From assembly GCA_037178855.1 (NCBI GenBank), contig JASJZC010000006.1, positions 2,666,001 through 2,730,000 on the forward strand: a stretch of 64,000 bases of DNA. Direction: 5' to 3'. The notes under the pieces are model-generated. The model was given only the letters and a program-made list of their open reading frames with translations. It made no database searches and was not told the DNA's origin. Source of the DNA: Oscheius sp. JU75. Taxonomy: Eukaryota > Nematoda > Chromadorea > Rhabditida > Rhabditidae. Both the position numbers and the translations under genes were made by a program. Positions 23,158 through 36,100 of the stretch are shown piece after piece (position 1 is the stretch's first letter; the number at the start of each line of letters is the position of its first letter).

Positions 23158-26100
23158 CTGAAAAATTCGAAGTTTGCTTCACTGTTCTCTGAGTAACAGA
23201 GGACGAGAAGAAGTAGTAATGTGATGAAACAAAGACTAAAGAAAACCATTTGATTGTGTTCTTGCACTGTTCGATCTTATAAGAGCTAACAAAAAGTTTT
23301 CTCACGCATTTGGCACCTCATTGATATGTTCAGTGAAACACAATTTCGACGCTATTCCTCAGAACGTGCCATAAGCCTCTAATAGCTGTTGATGATGGGA
23401 TCTAAATTAATGATCAGTCTACTACTGTTATTTCCTCCAAGACAAACGTCGTGCAAAAATTACGGGGGTACGTTCGTCCACGAATTCATTACTTAGTCGC
23501 CGCTAAAGATGGGAATCAGGATCAAGTGGGAAGTGAACTATTGGTCAATCTCAATCATTTGCCACTCGTCTCGAGGAATATAAGTCGTTCAAATTGTACG
23601 ACCGTTTGCTAGCTAACGCATCTACTCTACTTTTACGTATATGAAAACATCGAAACAAAACTAGAATTTGAAGTCTGAAGATAGTGGAAGGAGACGATTG
23701 TAAGATATTGCAGGAAAATTCTGGGTAGGACATGAAAAAGTTCTTTTATCAGATTTTTAGATGTTTTTCAATGTTTTGATAAGCGGAGCCTACTCACACT
23801 AAGGAAGGTAATAAGCATCTTATTCAAATTTTGAGAGAAAGACTCAATATTTTTGGAAAGTGGAAACTTGAAAACGGGAGACGCCTAAAACAAGGAATTC
23901 GAGGAATGGTGCTATATGAGAAGAGGCTGTAATATAAAACAGAATCCAGAGGCAAGTTCCACTTACGGTGGTCCACCACAACAATATGGTTTTTTTGGAA
24001 CAAGACCGACTCGTCCCACTGATCAAGAAGAAGCAAGACGGCAAGGTGTAAGAGTATTTTATCACACGAAGAAGAAAGAAAGGAATTCTCTCTTTCGAGG
24101 TCAGCGGTCATCTGCCCTCGACCAGAAAAAACTGAAAGTGTGGGACACTGACGGCGCCGACCTTCGATGGCAGACTGATAGCGGTCAGATAGCGTTTCAT
24201 TCTTGAACCCATCATCAATCATCGTCACACCGGGGGAGAGAACAGGGAAAAAAATGGAACGAGTGTTCCACGGGAGTAGCGTTTTAGGTTGAAAAAAAGT
24301 CGGTAAATCATCAACTAAGCACAGTTACGGTTCTGGCAGTTTTTTACGTCGGACATGAAACATACTTACAAAGTTCAAGATTAAAGAATGGTTAAGGCCA
24401 TTGATATTACGTAGTTCTGGATACTATCGATGCTATAGCAGAAAGATGAAACAAAAAAGTTCTGTACACAAAAGGCAAAAATCGGTAATTGGTGAAGAAA
24501 TCTTATAGTGTTTTAGTGCTTTATTGAATTTATAAGAGTGAAGGGCAGTACTATCTGGCAGTACTCCAAGCCGATCATGAAACATGCCAAGGCAGAGAAG
24601 TCATTATGCTTCCATACGGGAAGGAAATTTTGGTTGTAACAAAAGTCAGAAAGCTACACATCTCAAACAACATTGGCTTGGACAAGACAGGCACTATTTT
24701 TATCAATGGTGAAACAAAAAGGTTCTTTATAGCTGGTACAAATACTTTGGATTGAGTAAATATTGAAAATTGAATGGACTAGACAAGAAACAGCAGTATT
24801 CTTTTGTCAATTCACATACACGTAGGATAGTTGAAACAAAAGAAGAACTATTGGCTCGCGCGTAGAGGTCCGGATCACTAGGCCCGGGGTGAAACAATTT
24901 CAATAGGAATAGCAAAAATTCCCTTGTACTTGAAAACAGTATAACTTAGGTTTGCGACCACAAAAGTATATTCAAGTGTCAAACCAACTTCCTTTCTGTC
25001 TTATCGATGTAATACATTAAAATCGGAGAGAAAAAGGGCTGTTTTACACCTCATGGCTACTTGTAGCCGTGAGGTGGCCTTGACAGTGCTAGCGTGATTG
25101 GACTCGAAAACAGAGAAATCGTTTCGTATAATGGGAAAGGGAGGAGGAAGTGGGAATTGGACAGCGGAAGAAGCTGTCAACGGGATGATTGTCTTGAAGG
25201 AGAAGGGGATATGATTCAAACAGATTGTGAGAGACGTTTTTGCGCAAACGAATGGATTTGAACCTGAACCACGGGAGTTTCTCTTTTACTGGTCTTCATT
25301 TCAACATATTAACACTACTGGTCTCATATGTTTCATTATAAACGTAAACTGAAATATGTGGACGTCTCTTCGCTTCAATCTCTTTTCTAAACCGTTTACA
25401 TTTACAACCCAGAGAAATGTGAAGTGGACAGGAAACTATTCATTACGTGAAACATTTCTCAAACCGTCTTGAACTTTTTGTTCTACGGAAGGAATAAGCT
25501 ACAATCGGAAACGTTTCTATCTCAAGAAAATGTTATGTTTCCGAAATAGTATATAGTAGAGTTGGAACTTATTGTTCTGATTCAGTACTGGGCTTCTCTT
25601 TGATATCCTTCTTGAACAGAGTTACACTTTGTAAGAACCGGGAACAAGTTGAATACGTGTTCACATTTGTTTCAACTGGAAAGAAGACGACAAGTGCATC
25701 CAATTCATTTTCAAACCATAAACGTTTTTTGTGAAACATTTGATGAGCGCGCGGTTTTTTTCGAGTGTAGTGTTCAAGTTGCTTCCCTATCTTTTCCAGC
25801 GTGCATAACAAAAGATTCTAAAAGCCTGTAGAACATAAAAATGTCTCAGTCTTAGTATGAGAGTTGAGAGAAAACAAGTATCTTTGATGTACGGCTGGAC
25901 GCATACTCATAGTTTTTCAATACTGTCTTCTGATCTCTCTAAGATCCTCATTCTTAGAATGACGAGCTTTGTGTCCCAAACACCTGACAGCTGACCCATG
26001 GCTGACAGGCAGTGAGTCATTTAGTCGCATGATCCTCTGGATCCAGCTTGGAATCATTTACTTTTCGAAACTTTTTATTCTTAACTTATTATCCCCTTTC

Positions 26101-26529
26101 AAAGGCAATTTCTGATCAATCTTTCCAATGTGGTTTCTGATAGTGGTAATTCTTATGGTCTTAATGCCAAAAATTTTTTATTCCGCTTTTTTTCACACGC
26201 CTCCAAAAAATACTTATTTTGTTTCATCTTTCCCATATAAGATGAACAAAAGAAAGACAAAACGATCCGTGGTTTCTTATCATAACCAACGTGTTATAAT
26301 GATGGACTAGGGATTTTTCCTGTTTCACCGTTTCTTATGACACTATTTCAACGACAATGGGTCAATCTCAATTGGAAACAAATGCAAATTTCTAGACTTT
26401 CAAATGCGATACCTTTTTTGTTCTTTTAAAAAGTAGCCTTTTTTGTTGCACTGTCTCTTCTTAACGGGCGCAATCGTTAGAAAAACGCTGGTGTTCCTAT
26501 AACTGTGGAAATTCCAGGCCCTCTCTCCA
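23158..26529. other. Motif-dense gap with unresolved open frames
   Basis: The gap carries 14 motif copies (23225 to 26321), including a near-regular string of six from 24356 to 24896. Minus-strand open frames at 24228-23824 (134 aa) and 25219-25001 (72 aa) show possible exon ends but match no family I know. I do not call them genes. They could be exons of an unrecognised minus-strand gene or chance frames. Confidence 0.35.
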
Positions 26530-27238
26530 ATGTGGCACCTGCTTCTATTCCTCCCAGCCCTGATGCAGGCAGACGGCTGTCCTCCCGGCTACAGCCCCTG
26601 TAACGTAAACAAATGTTTCATGGCTGTCCAGGCGAGAAGAACCTGGCCCCGGGCTCAACGCCACTGCGTAGAGACCGGGGGCACTCTGGCCACAATCACC
26701 AGTGTCAGTCAAAATGACTGTGTTAGTGGTGGGAGAGTTTGAAACATTTGGAGAACAAAATTTATAGGACTGACCCAGGGAGGAACGAGTCCCTACTGGA
26801 TTGGAATGGTCCAGATCGGAGACAGTGGACACCAATGGGTCGATGGATCGGAAGTTAGCTTCAGCAAGTGGAAAGAAGGTGGGAAAGTTTGGAATTTATT
26901 ATGTTCGGGGGTGAGACTAGTAAAGCAAAGGGTAGAGCCAACCTGTTTTCACGTTAAAATACATTAAATTTTTCATCGAAACTATAAGAATAAACCATGG
27001 TTCTATACATGGGTTCTTCTTCGTAGCTCACGTAAATGTTTCCCTTTCAGACGAGAAGGAGAAGGACTACCCCTTCACCACCTTCCTGCCCAGCACTGGA
27101 AACTGGGGGTCAGTCACATTCTACTATTTTAAACAAAAGAACTTTAGAGCTGAGAAGTCTGGCGTCGTATTCGGTCAATACTTCATCTGTTCAGCCACGC
27201 CGAGCAATCGCTACGACAAGGAAGAAACATTTCCTTGA
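26530..27238 (+). CDS. Secreted single C-type lectin-like domain protein (clec family)
   Basis: Four exons join in phase: 26530-26728, 26768-26878, 27051-27108 and 27148-27238, giving 152 aa. The signal peptide is MWHLLLFLPALMQADG. The CTLD has CPPGYSPCNVNKCFM, WPRAQRHCVETGGTLATI, SPYWIGMVQIGDSGHQWVDG and the closing YFICS. The usual WND box before the last Cys is weak, and the sugar-binding triplet is not evident, so ligand binding cannot be predicted. The coding part is more G+C rich than its surroundings. A motif lies in the 39-bp first intron (26740), which leaves little room for a conventional promoter. Confidence 0.85.
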
Positions 27239-29091
27239 AGATTTTAAAGTATTTGGTTTTGGAAGCTCCTATGTTTCAGCTTTTATGTATGAAGTTATAA
27301 AATGTGCACCTTTCTTCATTGTCTTTTCGGCTCTTATAAAGTGAAACATTCCAACAACAAAAAATGCCAGTGAATGGGAACTGCAACTGATCAGAATGAC
27401 CTTCTTTTCGATCTATCTTAGGTACCTAGTTCTCTTAGAATTTATCTAGAACTAAACGCCTCACAAAAACTGGTCCTTCAGGTTCACCCCTCACACAGTA
27501 GAAGCTTGTTTCCCGGAGCATTTTTTTAAATCTTTCGTGTCGATAGGGAAAATTTTTATTTTTTTTAATCTTTCTGATCTTGCTTCACCAGCTCCTTATA
27601 CTGATGCAGCATGTACACAGCTTGTTCTATATTAGATGGAAATATTTATTGTTTCACTTACTAGGTATAAAAAGAAAGAAGTTAGCTTTCTTGATTAGAG
27701 TTTGACACTGTCTTCAAAATAAAGCAAGGCATCTAACTGTAACCTAGTCAATATAGAAGTTCTCTGAACTTGTGCATTTAGAACCATCGTTTCCTTGAAG
27801 TGCCTAACAATAAGACTGTTCGAGGTTGACCAGCTTGATTTCATCATCGCGTGTACTTGGTAAAAAAGAAAGCTTTCTAGGCTCTGATCAAGCTTGCAAA
27901 AGTTTTCTGGACTTGTCCATTTAAAACCAGCCTACTCTTTTTCAAGAAAGTATAGGCGGTTGCGTTTTGTCGCCGTTTCGCCAACTTGCGATTGTTTTCT
28001 TGATTTGAAAATTGAAAGCAACGCTCATAAACACGTCAATATCAATAGTCATAAGCCAGAAAAAATTTGATGCCGTCTATACTTTCTTGACAGAGTGTAA
28101 ATATAAACGCTCGATGTTCTCGTACAGTTGGTCCTCATAAAAGTTCAATACCTTTTCAATGGTTTGTGTTTCACTGCGTCGTAAAAAAAGAATCTACAAC
28201 TAAGAAATTTGATCCAGAAAGGACACACACAATAAATGAAACGGTAAGTTTTTCGGTGCCATTGAGACACGAGAGCGCTTTGGAATGTCTTTTTTTCGTC
28301 GTTGTTGCCACTTTTCCCATGTTTTTTCTATGTGTTTTTCTTCAACAATATATTCTTTGGTCAAGGACGATTACAAAAGTCAGCTATGGATGAAGCCTTT
28401 GAAAAAACTGAAGATGATGAAACTGTAGAAGAAGAATCCGACTATTCAGACGTAGATATTTTTTCGAATCCCAGTGATTCAGAGTAATTTTACTTTAAAA
28501 GTCCCGATTTTTCGGAAAAAGGCAGCCTATCCGAAAGATAAAAGCTCGATCGAATTGAGTCGGACTCGACTCGAGATTTCGGCTCAAAATACAAATATAC
28601 AGTATAAGTATTTTGTGCAAAAAATGTTACTGTCTTCTCCTCGAAAAGACACCAAACCATGCAAAGTTTTTCATTTGCTCTCACTGGGAGAGCTAGAAGA
28701 AATTGTCCAAATACTCTTGTTTCACCAACCTGTTATGAGAAGAGCTAGGCCGGTTATTGATTTCTAGCATGGAACAGAAGATATCTTTTCTCGCAAACTT
28801 TGGTCTTTCAAAATTTTCCAACTTCTACGTTTCATGAATTCTCTTGTCTCTTGGTCTTGTCAACTACGTGCAAAAAAGTTTGTACTTGCAAGAAAACCAC
28901 TACATTCTCGCACACTCTGTTTACGAAAAACTCTTCGAAAAGGTTCTCCCTAGACAAACTCCAATCGGTGACAATACGCCCAGCTAAGCTGCCTATCATT
29001 GATAGAGAGGGTCGCGTCACCCTCCCCGACACTCTTTTAGGAAATAAGACGTGCTCATTTCGTCATTTTTCAACCCACAAACCTCCGAAAC
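27239..29091. other. Intergenic with a possible short acidic frame
   Basis: Motifs occur at 27272, 27342, 27650, 28167 and 28718. A plus-strand frame ending near 28487 has an acidic run (EESDYSDVDIFSNPSDSE), loosely like the N-terminus of some transposon-derived proteins, but no continuation was found. I see no supported gene. Confidence 0.35.
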
Positions 29092-32000
29092 ATGTGGAGC
29101 CTTCTGTCTATCTTTTGGGTGGTGGCTCTGACAGGAGCTGTACCTGCATGTCCACCAGGATACACGGGAAGCCCTGGAGGAAAGTGAGTTATGTAGTTTG
29201 TCCCTAAAAGAGTGGGTGGTGAGTAATTTGTATGTTTCAACTTTGTGTTGTTTCCTGGGAAATATATTTGATAACAATAGGTGGTCAACAAGGGTTTCGC
29301 TTTCGCATAGTACTGAAAAGGACAGTAACATTATCAGCGGATGAGGGTACGCTTTTTTCTAATGGGTCCCGCCGCAAGAGCTCGAGAATGTTTTGGTCTA
29401 CCCGAATAAATTTGTCAGAACTAGCGGACTTCCAGTTCAGCGTGTACTATCCACCCAATTTGGGAATTTTTCCGATTTTTTGACCCAAACCCCTACTATA
29501 AGGTCAGCCTAAACTAGTAGACGTCCCAGACATTAGTAACAGTACCAGCCGTTCCTTTGCAGTGGCGGCTGGCTTTGTAGTAGCAAAAGAATTTCAGTGG
29601 CTTCACTGGGACCAAAGCAAAGTTCTGCACCCAAAGTCGACTTGCCATCCAGTTTAGGCAATAACTGTTTCCGAACAACAAAACTTCTGGACAACATAGT
29701 TTGTCGCTTCTGTTTCGTGGCTTCGGACAAACAAATAGACAGAGTCTTCCACAGAAATCATCGCGCTTTAGATAGTAGATTTAAAAAAGAAGTTTCGGTG
29801 GAGAGGCGCAACGTGCGCTATGCTTAAGATTTGTAGTTTTGCAATATCCGACTCACATAGTACGGTCAAAAAACTTTGTTTCACGGGAAATGTAATAAGG
29901 AAGTACTAGTGTAAGTAGCGAAAAATCAAACTACGATGATATCCTTTCGGCGTTTATGCTTACAAATTGAGGTTTTTGCACTATCCAACTATTTCGCAGT
30001 GCCGTCAAAAAAACACGGTCTCACAAGATAAATAATTAGGAACATGTCGCCAGTTACGCTTACTGCCTGGTAGTGGTCTGAAGCTTTAAAAAATAAATAG
30101 TAGCGTATCCGACCCGACCGACGAACTCCCGACTTTTCTGTGTGTTTCTGCTAGAAAATGATAATGTTTCACGATAGACGTGAATAGTTTTGTGGATCAG
30201 ATATTCTGCTGTAACTCTTCTACTCACAATACACTCTTTTGCAATGACCAACTGCAGAGGCATTGAAGAAATTTTGTTACATAAGCAATGTAAATAGTTA
30301 GCCTTCTATCAGTTATGCTTTCTCATCTTCTTTTTTTCCGGGTCGTTCTAAAAGAATAGTAGTGAACCTTAGCTGCGGGCTTTCGGTGTCTTCTACTAGA
30401 AAATTAGAAAGTTTCATAGCAGACGGTAATATGGATGTGCACGAAGTATTCGCTAACGTTCAAAGTTCTGCAAAAGCCAACTGTTATACTGTACAGTCTA
30501 AGGGAGAAAGTTTGCTTTACAAGGAGCATAAATTGAGCGTCCGCTGTCAGTTACACTATCGTTTTTCCTTCCGTTCGAGATTTTGAAAACGAATAGCGCT
30601 GTTCTGTCTGTTTTTTTCCGTTCCAGGGCCAAAATAGGAGCTTACGACTCTGGAAATCATAAAAAATCCTTGAACAGCTCAAAAACTGCCGGGTCCTAGA
30701 AATTTTTTTACAGTATATAGAAATACTATTACTAACTCCCCTCAACAGAGGGTATCGATTTATATTATATTTCACCGGTGAACTAAAAAATCTGGTTTTT
30801 TATATAGCAATTCGTCCTCTTGAGATGTACAAAAAAAAAGTAAACCTCAGATGTTTCTATTACTCCTCCACTCCCAAGACAATCTTCGACGCCCAGAGAT
30901 ACTGTACATCTACAGGTGGAATCTTGGCCAGTATTTCAAACAGCTTTGAGAACACCTATGTTTCAAGTTTGTTCTTTCCTATTACGACTAAATGGATCAA
31001 AAAATTCAGGCTTGGCCCAGGCAGGTCAAAAAGGAATCTACTTGTCGTGGATCGGATTGGTCCAAATGCTCCCAGACCACAGATACCATTGGGTGGATGG
31101 GACGAGTGACCAGTACAAGAACTGGGCTTCAGGTAGAACTTTTAATTTTTATGTGCTTCATCGGTATGGTAAATAATGGTCGGAATGGTTAGACTGTTTC
31201 TGTTGGTGTTTGACTGGGAAATTATACAACTTTTTGCTAAAAAAAACGGATGAGATTGAGAGTACTTTGAAGAATGTTTCAACAACTTTTCATATCCTTG
31301 CACTGGTGACAGAGTGCGATCAACGCGCGAGAATGAAGACAATTTTGAAAAAGTAATGTTTCAAAGCTTCACATATTCTTGCATGTCAGCGAATGTGATC
31401 AGACTTGAACAGAGCGTTGACTATGATAGGTCTGAACACTGTATCTCTTTGTGTACTGATCAGCTTGAGCTATCTCCTTCTAGAACCGAAACCTTCAAGA
31501 GAGTTGGTCTACTTTCTTAGTTACCTATCCAAAAGAGGCTCAATTCGGCTTACTTCATAACTGCAACAAACCTAGACTGGAGATTGAAAGTTGCTTGAAA
31601 AATGTTTTAGCAGTTATATTCTTGAATAACTAACAAAACTTCGTTTCGTCTTGAAATCTGAAATTCGCTAGCTGTTTCTGTTCTACCCTATTCGAAAGCG
31701 TGCGTAGTTTTAAGGTCTTATAAGCTTGACAGTCTTCAATTTGACTGGAACTTTACTTTCTTGAAGTATTCCATCTTTCCTGCACAGCACTGAAGAACAG
31801 AACTTGGCAATACTGTTACAGATATTGTGAAACAACAACATTATTCTTTTACGTTATCCATCATTCATAGCATACTCTATGTATTATCCAGTCCCCAACC
31901 CCCATATTTTCAGAAACTTCCAACCCGGACGATACCTACGTTGTCCAGGACCTCCGGAGCGGTCTTTGGCAGTAAGTTTTCCCAATTTTTTTTTGTGTTA

Positions 32001-33137
32001 AAAACACAAACTTAGCCATGCTGAAGATGCCGTTGGCTATGTCCTTCCTTTCATCTGTAGCGCTGTCCCTCTCTCTACTACTGTCACCGCCGATCCAACT
32101 TCCTCTGGTAAGAACACTTGAAAAAAAAGTCATGAGTTTTAGGAATATGCGACTCAAGTTGGACATGGTTCGATAAGACGAACCATTGTTATAAGGTCTT
32201 CTACAATGAGAATTGGCTACAGGCGGAGTCGGTCTGTCGGGCAGCCAAAGGACATCTGACCTCGATTCATAGCTTCGAGGAGAATGGTTTTGTGGCTAGT
32301 CAGTTTCATTCAGATTCTGTATGCCATGCCATTGGACGGGGCTAGTTGTTTTTGCTACGTCTATTAGGAAAAAATGCCACCCTTAGAATCTTGACGAGGA
32401 AGTCGCCGGTCTTTTCCTAAAAAGTACCACCCCCGATCGAAAAGTCAAAAATATGTATCATTGATAGGTACTGCGCTGATTAAAAAGATACACCAAAAGT
32501 AGTAAAAAATCCCAGTTTGAGAAAAGCGTTACATGGCTCACATATACCGATTTTTGTTATGTAACTGCGTTTGGTAAGTCATCAACTCAAGAGCGCTTCC
32601 TATTCTACCGCTCCAAAACTGTTGTATTCCATCTAAAGTATAAAATAAGCGTTTTCCTTGTTTTTCCGATCGATTTCAGTTGCAATTGGAATTGTTAGAA
32701 TTTTCATCTTTCAAAGCTTCGGTATAATTAGTAAGAGGACAGAATTTTATTCATCCGACCCCTCTGCTATGAAAATTTACTTTTCCCACTAGAGGAACAG
32801 TGAAGTTCAAGTAGTTCAAAGAAATTCCAGGCCTAGCCCAGAGTGGAATGACTCAGCCTATCGAGAGACAGGTCTGGATCGGCCTGACCAAAATCGGAAG
32901 CAATTGGGCGAATGTGGATGGGACGCCCTTCGACTACCAGGCCTGGGGACCAGGAGTTCCTGACAGTGGAGCAGACAATTGTGCTCAGGTGGGTCTATTT
33001 CGAGATAATTTAACAAAAAGTTCCAGATTTTCGCGGATCAGCTACAAGGAAAGTTGGGCTATGAGGCGACCTGGAATGCATGGGATTGTGAGGTCACACA
33101 GAGGGCTTTTGTATGTAAAAAGGACGTGAATTCGTGA
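29092..33137 (+). CDS. Secreted protein with two C-type lectin-like domains (clec family)
   Basis: Eight exons join in phase: 29092-29183, 30851-30966, 31010-31132, 31914-31971, 32016-32107, 32143-32298, 32831-32988 and 33027-33137, giving 301 aa. The signal peptide is MWSLLSIFWVVALTGAVPA. CTLD1 includes CFYYSSTPKTIFDAQRYC, YLSWIGLVQ, HWVDGTSDQYKNW and LPFICS. A Thr/Ser linker leads to CTLD2 with WTWFDKTNHCYKVFY, AESVCRAAKGHLTSIHSF, QVWIGLTKIG and a full closing region (ADNCAQ, then WNAWDCEVTQRAFVCKK). The DNC and WD-C residues are conserved, but there is no clear EPN or QPD triplet. The long introns (1.67 kb, 0.78 kb, 0.53 kb) carry most of the local TGTTTCA motifs. Confidence 0.9.
29570..29735 (-). 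repeat. Dispersed repeat family, copy 2
   Basis: On the minus strand this reads TTTGTTTGTCCGAAGCCACG, then GTTGTCCAGAAGTTTTGTTG and CAGTTATTGCCTAAACTGG, aligning with 9306-9450 over its length, including the downstream AGTGAAGCCACTG. It lies in intron 1 of the two-CTLD lectin. Confidence 0.6.
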
Positions 33138-33156
33138 TGTTTCGAGATTGGAAGAT

Positions 33157-33162
33157 AATAAA
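33157..33162 (+). terminator. Poly(A) signal of the two-CTLD lectin
   Basis: AATAAA lies about 20 bases after the stop codon at 33135-33137. Confidence 0.6.
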
Positions 33163-36100
33163 TTTTTCGAATACATGAATCAATCAGGAAGCATTTTATC
33201 TTGTAATTGACTTCTTCTAAGGTGAGAGTTGAAACATTTTCGTGTTTCAACAAATTCCTAAATCAAAGTGTAGTGCTGTTTTCCAATAGATTCCTTCGAC
33301 AGACTGGGATGAACAGTATTTTCAAATAATTTGCTAAGCTATTCATTTTTCGAATTGTAGAGCTACCAGATAGAGATTTGCGAAAATGGGAAGAAAAAGA
33401 TACTGTATTGCACCAATTTCAATCTCATGCCTTTTCGTACATGATAGACTTGAAATATTACTGTTTTTCTCGATGAGGTATCTACTTTTTGAAGAAGAAT
33501 GGCAAGAAGGTAAAAGTAAAGACGGGAAATGACCTTCTCTATATAGAACAAATGAAGCAATAAAAAAAGAAAAAATAGGGAAACGAGAAAAGATTATGGG
33601 AAAGTCAATGAAACCAACTAACTATCAAAGTACAGGTGCATACGAGATTATACAGTGTTGCTGAATCAAAAGTACTTGAAAGATTGTATCATAGTAGCTC
33701 ACTCTGTAGGGTTATTCGAAAATAATAGCCTACATGGAGCGGATAGAAAGATTTTTGTAGACTGCCCAAGAATGTCTGTCAAAGCACAAGTGCAGCTATT
33801 TGAGATTTCGTTAAAACAAACCAAGTTGCAAAAGACGTGGAAGTGTACTCAACTCTAACGTATAAAATTTGAAAGGGGTTACCCGGATCTACTGTTTGAT
33901 AGCTGTCCTCAGTTGATATATGGATCGTTAAAACAACAGAAACTGAAAGGAAGCAAATGAAACTGAGGTAATACTCATCATGGCTTCTGTTAAAGCCATC
34001 ATGAGAACAGGATGAAGCAATGAAATAGACTACGACGGTGGATATTTGTACACCTGGTGAAACAAGTAGAGAAGAAGGAGGAAAGCGTAAGAGTGTATAC
34101 TACTCCACCGGTCTATCAACAGTGCTTGTTTCTTTTTGATAGGCTCTTGAAACATAGAAGTTTAGGATACTTAAATGACAGATGCAATGGAAACAAGGAT
34201 GAGTCAGAAAACTTCAAAAAAGCGACTACACATGAACATCGAGAGTACCAAATTTTTATTGTAAAGGTGAAACTATTGGTACAAAACAATGATCGCTCTC
34301 GACAGTTTAAAACAATGAAACAGTAACTATTACACTAAAAGCACAGTTTAGCCCAGCTTGCTGCCAGACTATACTTAGACGTTGAAACATAGAAGTTTTT
34401 TGAGTAGAGCTTTGGCAGAAACTGTATTCTATAAAGCATAATGACTCATGTTTGACTCCAAAATCTTATGTCTCGGGTAGAAACTTGTAGATTTTTGTCT
34501 GGGCTACAACTTTGCAAAAAATGTCGATAATAGGAAAAGTACAAGTCTTGAAACACAAAAAATCAAAGGAAGGAAAGCGTAAAAAGTAGTCACTAACTAT
34601 GCCAGCCAGCCGGTTGATTATCTAATCCCATCGAAAGGGACATCCGCTGACCAGACAAGGGCAATATATCAGAAGATAAGCCTGCTTCACTTAGCCCGGT
34701 TTCTGAGGATCCTGATCCCTTCTTTTGGAGGGGGCCCTGACCGAAATGGTCAAAACAAAAAAGTACTTTAAATTTTATGCTTCTTTCGAGAGGGGACAAA
34801 AACAGGTTCAAGGTTATTTTGGAGTGGGGAAGAGAGAGGCTAATGGCTTTACACTTAAAACCTATGTAGAGGGGTGTAGATTTTCAAATGGTATGCAACG
34901 AGACTCACATTTTTCCATATAGTAGAGGAGCATTTGAAAACAGCACCGAGGGGCATCAACAAGCTGTTACGATCTCTTAGGCTTCCTTATATGGTGCGCT
35001 TGAAACATTACTGTTTTTGAACTTATCCCGTCAATGTTTTACTTCTCGTTAGATAATAGTATCAGTCGTCCTTTTGTCTTGACTTTGTATTGAAAACAGC
35101 AGAAGTTTCCAAGTTAGCCCAGAGCTGACTTGTCAACTAAACTCTTGACATATGATTTTCCATGTTTTGTTTCGTGGTCATGGACAGACGGACAAACAGA
35201 GACCATTGCATTTTGGTAATAGAGTGGTCGAATCGAGCAAGGAACGTGGAGTAACGATTGAGAAATACTTTCCCTTTTACAATGCGGGTAAACAAAAATA
35301 GAGCCAACTGGAAAACATTGTAGATGGACACAGAAAAAACCGTTGGTAACAATCTATCAAAGTCTATCAGGGCTAAATCTCTGTTCTTGGTAAGGGGAAA
35401 GAAGGAGAGGGCGATAAGAATCTGGGGGCAGAGAGACTCTTAGCTAATAGCGGATTTAGCCGAGATTTTATCAGTGGGAGGGAATAAACAGTGGCAGGAC
35501 ATGGAAGGATACAGGGAATGACAAAGTTTTCTCAGAAACAGCTGTATACCAAACTTCACGAGATTCTCCGTATGTTTCAGGTTTCTTCAACTAGAAATAG
35601 TTATTTTGCCCATGCTCCACCTTGGATCATTTTCAGAGCTGCTCAAATATATAGGCTGACCCCATGAAACATAGAAGCTTTCCATGCAAGTCGGTCAAGT
35701 TTCTTCCTTTTTTTGTGAAACATGGACGTCTCTTTCTTATTAACTTTAGAGCAGCGCGAGTATACAAATGAGGTTTGTGAACCTTTTTTTTCAGAAGCAT
35801 GTCCTGTTAGGAGAAATGTAATTGTCTTTGTTCAAACTGAACATATCGTTGGTTCCACAGCTAACGTATACTGATAAACTAGGTGAAACGTATAGAGCTA
35901 TGCTTACTCGCCGCCTGCGTACTTTTGTTGGCTCGAAGAAAATGGAGTTAAATAGTTGTCACGTCACGTCCGCTGGATTGAACCGTGAACGTTTCCTAAT
36001 AGTTACTTTGTGAAAATGATGAGACACGAGGAAAAACAATCCATACAACCTACCAGAAAAAAAAATTGGAGCTGACTTTTTGATACTTGTGGAAAGCCCA

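Noticed and set aside
26614-26620. TGTTTCA in the one-CTLD lectin
   Set aside because: It encodes Cys-Phe-Met of the domain; coding coincidence. The same holds for 30959, 38310 and 47584.
28302-28487. Acidic frame as a piggyBac-derived gene
   Set aside because: Only the acidic composition fits; no catalytic region or continuation is visible.
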